DNA from: Pseudomonas fluorescens HK44
Lineage (GTDB): Bacteria; Pseudomonadota; Gammaproteobacteria; Pseudomonadales; Pseudomonadaceae
NCBI RefSeq assembly: GCF_000217955.3
Contig: NZ_AFOY02000021.1
Coordinates: 1-47,704, forward strand
Length of the DNA stretch: 47,704 nt
Direction: 5' to 3'
A model generated the notes under the pieces. It was not told the origin of the DNA and ran no database searches. It saw nothing but the letters and a program-made list of their open reading frames with translations. Each line of letters starts with the position of its first letter. Position 1 is the stretch's first letter. The translations under genes were made by a program, and so were the position numbers. Below are positions 44,795-47,704 of the stretch, piece after piece.

Positions 44795-45577
44795 TCAGAA
44801 CGCCGGCAGTACCGCGCCGTTGTACTTCTTGGCGATGAATGCCTTCACTTCAGGGCTGGTCAGGGCCTTGGCCAGTTTCTGCATCGCTGCGCTGTCCTTG
44901 TTGTCTGGACGCGCGACCAGGAAGTTCACGTAGGGCGAATCCGCACCTTCGATCACCAGCGCGTCTTTAGCCGGGTTCAGACCCGCCTCCAGCGCGTAGT
45001 TGGTGTTGATCATGTCCAGGTCGACCTGATCCAGCACACGCGGCAGCATCGCCGATTCCAGTTCCTTGAACTTGAAGTTGTGCGGGTTCTTGGCGATGTC
45101 TTTTGGCGTCGCCAGGGCGTTTTTCGGATCTTTCAATTCGATCAGGCCGGCTTTCTGCAACAGGATCAGCGCACGGCCGCTGTTGCTGCCTTCATTGGGG
45201 ATAGCGATGGTCGCGCCGTCTTTCAATTCAGCCAGGGTTTTGACCTTTTTCGAGTATCCGCCGAACGGTTCGACGTGGACGCCGATCACGGTCACCAGGT
45301 GAGTGCCTTTGCCTTCATTGAAGCTTTGCAGGTACGGCAGGGTCTGGAAGTAGTTGGCGTCCAGACGCTTCTGATCGACCTGCACGTTCGGTTGTACGTA
45401 GTCGGTAAAGACCTTGATTTCCAGATCCACGCCTTCTTTGGCGAGGGTCGGTTTGATCAGCTCGAGGATCTCGGCGTGCGGCACCGGCGTTGCGGCAACC
45501 ACCAGTTTCTCGCCAGCCTGGGCCAGGCCCGCAGTCAGGGCAGCCGCCAATGCGGTGAACAACAGAACCTTTTTCAT
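44795..45577 (-). CDS. metQ: MetQ/NlpA-family D-methionine-type ABC substrate-binding protein
   Basis: A 260-residue periplasmic protein with signal peptide ending GLAQAG (no lipobox cysteine). The family motifs are VVAATPVPHAEILELIKPTL, VQVDQKRLDANYFQTLPYL, IAIPNEGSNSGRALILLQ and MINTNYALEAGL. It binds methionine or a related sulfur compound for an ABC importer. No metN or metI gene is next to it here. AAGGACA lies upstream of the ATG. Confidence 0.88.
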   Translation of the reverse strand: MKKVLLFTALAAALTAGLAQAGEKLVVAATPVPHAEILELIKPTLAKEGVDLEIKVFTDYVQPNVQVDQKRLDANYFQTLPYLQSFNEGKGTHLVTVIGVHVEPFGGYSKKVKTLAELKDGATIAIPNEGSNSGRALILLQKAGLIELKDPKNALATPKDIAKNPHNFKFKELESAMLPRVLDQVDLDMINTNYALEAGLNPAKDALVIEGADSPYVNFLVARPDNKDSAAMQKLAKALTSPEVKAFIAKKYNGAVLPAF

Positions 45578-45742
45578 GCAGTGTCCTTATTTGTCGTTAT
45601 CGACAATGGCTAAAAAATGAAAGGCCAGTGACGTGCTATCGCTGGTGTGGTGCGGACGATACCGAGATTTTTTATTCCCGAACAATATCTTTTATTCACT
45701 TTCATATTCCATTTTGCTCATACACAAAAAAGACACCTAACG

Positions 45743-45890
45743 CCTGTGGCGAGGGAGCTTGCTCCCGCTCGGATGCGCAGCAGCCGCATTCCGGTAACCG
45801 CGGTTTACCTGACAAAAATCGCCTGCTGATTTTGGGGTCGCTTCGCCCGAGCGCGGACCGACCCGCGGGAGCAAGCTCCCTCGCCACAGG
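45743..45890. repeat. REP pair with 26-bp perfect arms
   Basis: Left arm 45743-45768 and right arm 45865-45890 are perfect reverse complements over 26 bp (GGGAGCTTGCTCCC-type core), about 96 bp apart. The right arm ends eight bases before the stop of the next gene. The gap 45578-45742 otherwise shows no gene. Confidence 0.9.
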
Positions 45891-45897
45891 GGGGGGG

Positions 45898-46833
45898 TTA
45901 AACGGTTTGCGTCAGGCTTTCGAGCAAACGTTTAAGCGCTGCGCGCTCACCGGCAGATCCGGATGTAATCACCTGCGTTGCCTGTCGTTCGATCAACTCC
46001 AATGGCGCAAGCACCTGAGGCAAATTCAAATGCGCAGGCTTTATTTCCTCGCCACTGCTCACCAGCAACGCAAAGTGAATGACGTTCTCCAGCTCACGGG
46101 TATTGCCCGGCCAACTGTGCCGCTCCAGAACCTGCTGGGCCGCGTCGCTGATAAACGGCACTGGCAGGTTGAGGCGCTGGCTGTAGATGCCGAGGAAATA
46201 CTCGGCCAATGATTGAATATCACCGACTCGCTCACGCAAGGCCGGTAATTCGAGCCGACCTTCGTTGAGGTAGTGGTAGAGCCGCTCATGGAATTTGCCA
46301 GCCGCCACGGCTTGCGCCAGATCGATGCTGGTCGCCGCCACCAGGCGCACATCCACCGGGCTCGGTTGTTGCGCGCCGACGCGGGTGACTTCGTGATTCT
46401 CCAGGGCGGCGAGCAGTTTGATCTGAATCGGCAACGGCAAATCACCGATTTCATCCAGATACAACGTCCCGCCATTGGCCGAACCAAACCAGCCGGCGCG
46501 ACTGCTGGCCGAACCACTGAAACTGCCGCCGGCATAACCGAACAACTCGGCATCGGCGTAGGTTGGGCTAATGGCGCCGCAGTTGACCGATACAAACAGA
46601 CCGCCGCGATCACTGGCACGGTGGATATATCGCGCCAACAGCTCTTTGCCGCTGCCGGTTTCACCGCGAATCAACACCGGGATCGAGCGCGGCGCCAGTT
46701 GCTCCAGCTCCTGGCGCAGCTGCCGCGAGCGTGGGTCGACAAACACCAGCGCCTTGGCGCGAATGCTCAACGGGCTTTTTTCAGCGTCGGGAAAGGTCAG
46801 CAAGGGCTGACCGAAAGATTCATGCAAACTCAT
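45898..46833 (-). CDS. Sigma-54 activator-like AAA+ protein without a visible HTH
   Basis: A 311-residue protein with an AAA+ domain of the NtrC type: Walker A GETGSGKE (57-64), LFVSVNCGAI, Walker B GGTLYLDEIGDLP, VRLVAATSIDL and the second region WPGNTRELENVI. The sigma-54 contact loop reads GSFSGS (103-108) where GAFTGA is expected. After the lid, the C-terminal tail (about 50 residues) has no Fis-type helix-turn-helix that I recognise. No receiver domain is present. It starts 56 bp after the hydrolase gene. Its relation to SfnR-type regulators and to the adjacent metQ is only suggestive. Confidence 0.8.
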   Translation of the reverse strand: MSLHESFGQPLLTFPDAEKSPLSIRAKALVFVDPRSRQLRQELEQLAPRSIPVLIRGETGSGKELLARYIHRASDRGGLFVSVNCGAISPTYADAELFGYAGGSFSGSASSRAGWFGSANGGTLYLDEIGDLPLPIQIKLLAALENHEVTRVGAQQPSPVDVRLVAATSIDLAQAVAAGKFHERLYHYLNEGRLELPALRERVGDIQSLAEYFLGIYSQRLNLPVPFISDAAQQVLERHSWPGNTRELENVIHFALLVSSGEEIKPAHLNLPQVLAPLELIERQATQVITSGSAGERAALKRLLESLTQTV

Positions 46834-46889
46834 GGCAGACTCCCGCCCAGAACCGCCGGGAGACGGGGGCGTTTAAATAAATAAGAGGT

Positions 46890-47471
46890 TCAAGCGCGGC
46901 GTAGGGCGTGATGTTCCATGCGGTTTTGCAGGCGATACAGGTAGGCAAATCCCTGCTCCCAACGATGGTGACCGGACTTCACGTTGATGTGCCCGGCACC
47001 CGCCAGGATCCCTGCTTCGGCGCCCCAGTTTCGTGCCAACTCAAGCGCCCGTGGAGCGCTGACAGCGGCATCGTTGTCAGAACTCACCACCTGGCTCGGG
47101 AACGGCAGCAGGTGCCTCGGGATCGGTGCAAAGTTGCGCAACGCAGGCGCACAGGCCGGGCGTTCGACGTCGGCAGGCGCTACCAGCAAGGCCCCGCGAA
47201 CCTGACGCAACGCCTGCAACGGCGCAGTAGCCGCCCAATGCGCAACGGTAATGCAACCCAGACTGTGGGCAATCAGGATCACCGGCGTGCTGTCGGCATC
47301 AATCGCTTCGGCCAGCGCCGCAACCCAATCCTCGCGACGCGGCGTCAGCCAGTCGGCCTGCTCCACCCGTGCGCTGTTCGGCAGGCTGTTCTGCCAATGG
47401 CTTTGCCAATGATCCCCTGGCGATCCTTGCCAGCCCGGCACAATCAGGTAGCGAATTGATTCGTTGCGCAT
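46890..47471 (-). CDS. RBBP9/YdeN-family alpha/beta hydrolase
   Basis: A 193-residue protein with the family start YLIVPGWQGSPGDHWQSHW, the nucleophile elbow IAHSLGC, a late Asp in SQVVSSDNDAAVS and the histidine in GAGHINVKSG. RBBP9-type hydrolases are small serine hydrolases of uncertain substrate. It is upstream of the AAA+ gene on the same strand and probably co-transcribed. The ATG is at 47471. Confidence 0.9.
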   Translation of the reverse strand: MRNESIRYLIVPGWQGSPGDHWQSHWQNSLPNSARVEQADWLTPRREDWVAALAEAIDADSTPVILIAHSLGCITVAHWAATAPLQALRQVRGALLVAPADVERPACAPALRNFAPIPRHLLPFPSQVVSSDNDAAVSAPRALELARNWGAEAGILAGAGHINVKSGHHRWEQGFAYLYRLQNRMEHHALRRA

Positions 47472-47583
47472 GGGGAGTTCTCTTGTGCGTGTCTGTTCCT
47501 GGTCGAGTATAGGGACGGGGTTTATATTCGTTAAGGAATAAGAAGCTATTTATTAAGATCTGTATCGAATATAAAACTGATCA

Positions 47584-47679
47584 CCCTGTGGGAGCGAGCC
47601 TGCTCGCGATAGCGGAGTGTCAGCTGGCATCAATGTTGACTGACACGGCCCCATCGCGAGCAGGCTCGCTCCCACAGGG
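47584..47679. repeat. REP pair with 27-bp perfect arms and an inner inverted repeat
   Basis: Arms 47584-47610 and 47653-47679 are perfect reverse complements. Between them GTGTCAG (47617-47623) pairs with CTGACAC (47640-47646). No gene is seen in 47472-47704. Confidence 0.9.
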
Positions 47680-47704
47680 ATTGTGTTTTGCTTTCAAAAA
47701 AAAA

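Overview
The window looks like chromosomal DNA of a Pseudomonas, most likely of the P. fluorescens/P. putida/P. syringae group. The reasons are high GC codon use, Pseudomonas-type REP palindromes in many intergenic gaps, an mgo/pvf-type diazeniumdiolate cluster, and familiar Pseudomonas genes (DUF2789, FUSC/DUF1656 efflux, TriABC-like RND efflux, MetQ). No rRNA, tRNA or CRISPR array was seen. All function calls are by eye from sequence; no database search was run.

Layout. 1-520: a terminator and the broken C-terminal end of a chemotaxis receptor. 532-6207 (minus strand): a four-gene operon matching mgoBCAD/pvfABCD (two diiron N-oxygenase-type enzymes, an A-T-reductase NRPS-like protein and a SRPBCC protein), which in other pseudomonads makes diazeniumdiolate signals of the leudiazen/valdiazen type. 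6208-6637 is an AT-rich gap. 6943-8420: a type II thioesterase-like protein whose nucleophile serine is replaced by glycine, translationally coupled to a GntR/FCD regulator with a perfect palindrome just upstream. 8640-9635: remnant of a type I secretion adaptor and an orphan RHS core protein.

9965-25094 is the most unusual region. It holds a soluble HlyD-like adaptor, a GAF-like/TM/HlyD protein, a membrane M50 (site-2) protease fused to a HlyD-like arm with a PqqD-like N-terminus, a broken phage tail-collar gene, a GT39-like membrane glycosyltransferase, a sulfotransferase, a roughly 1,900-residue LEPR-XLL/DUF4347/Gly-rich/Ig-repeat surface protein (frameshifted in this sequence), a TolC-family lipoprotein and a chimeric modification-enzyme remnant. 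There is no ABC exporter and no RTX repeat. I infer an export or surface-display system for the repeat protein that is not a standard type I secretion system.

25208-29500: slipin/NfeD pair, YbaK-type deacylase, DUF2789 protein, Fic AMP-transferase, and a small protein behind a tandem-hairpin leader. 29540-30096: ParE/RHH toxin-antitoxin pair. 30475-35549: MarR regulator plus a tightly overlapping FUSC-DUF1656-HlyD-NodT efflux operon with a likely MarR operator. 36390-37665: an IS110-family (IS1111-like) element lying between two inverted REP sequences, with a possible bridge-RNA region. 37804-43672: a methyltransferase and a TriABC-like RND operon with two adaptors. 43830-47471: an AAA ATPase that appears internally deleted, metQ, a short sigma-54 activator-like protein lacking a recognisable HTH, and an RBBP9-like hydrolase. 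REP pairs flank several of these genes.
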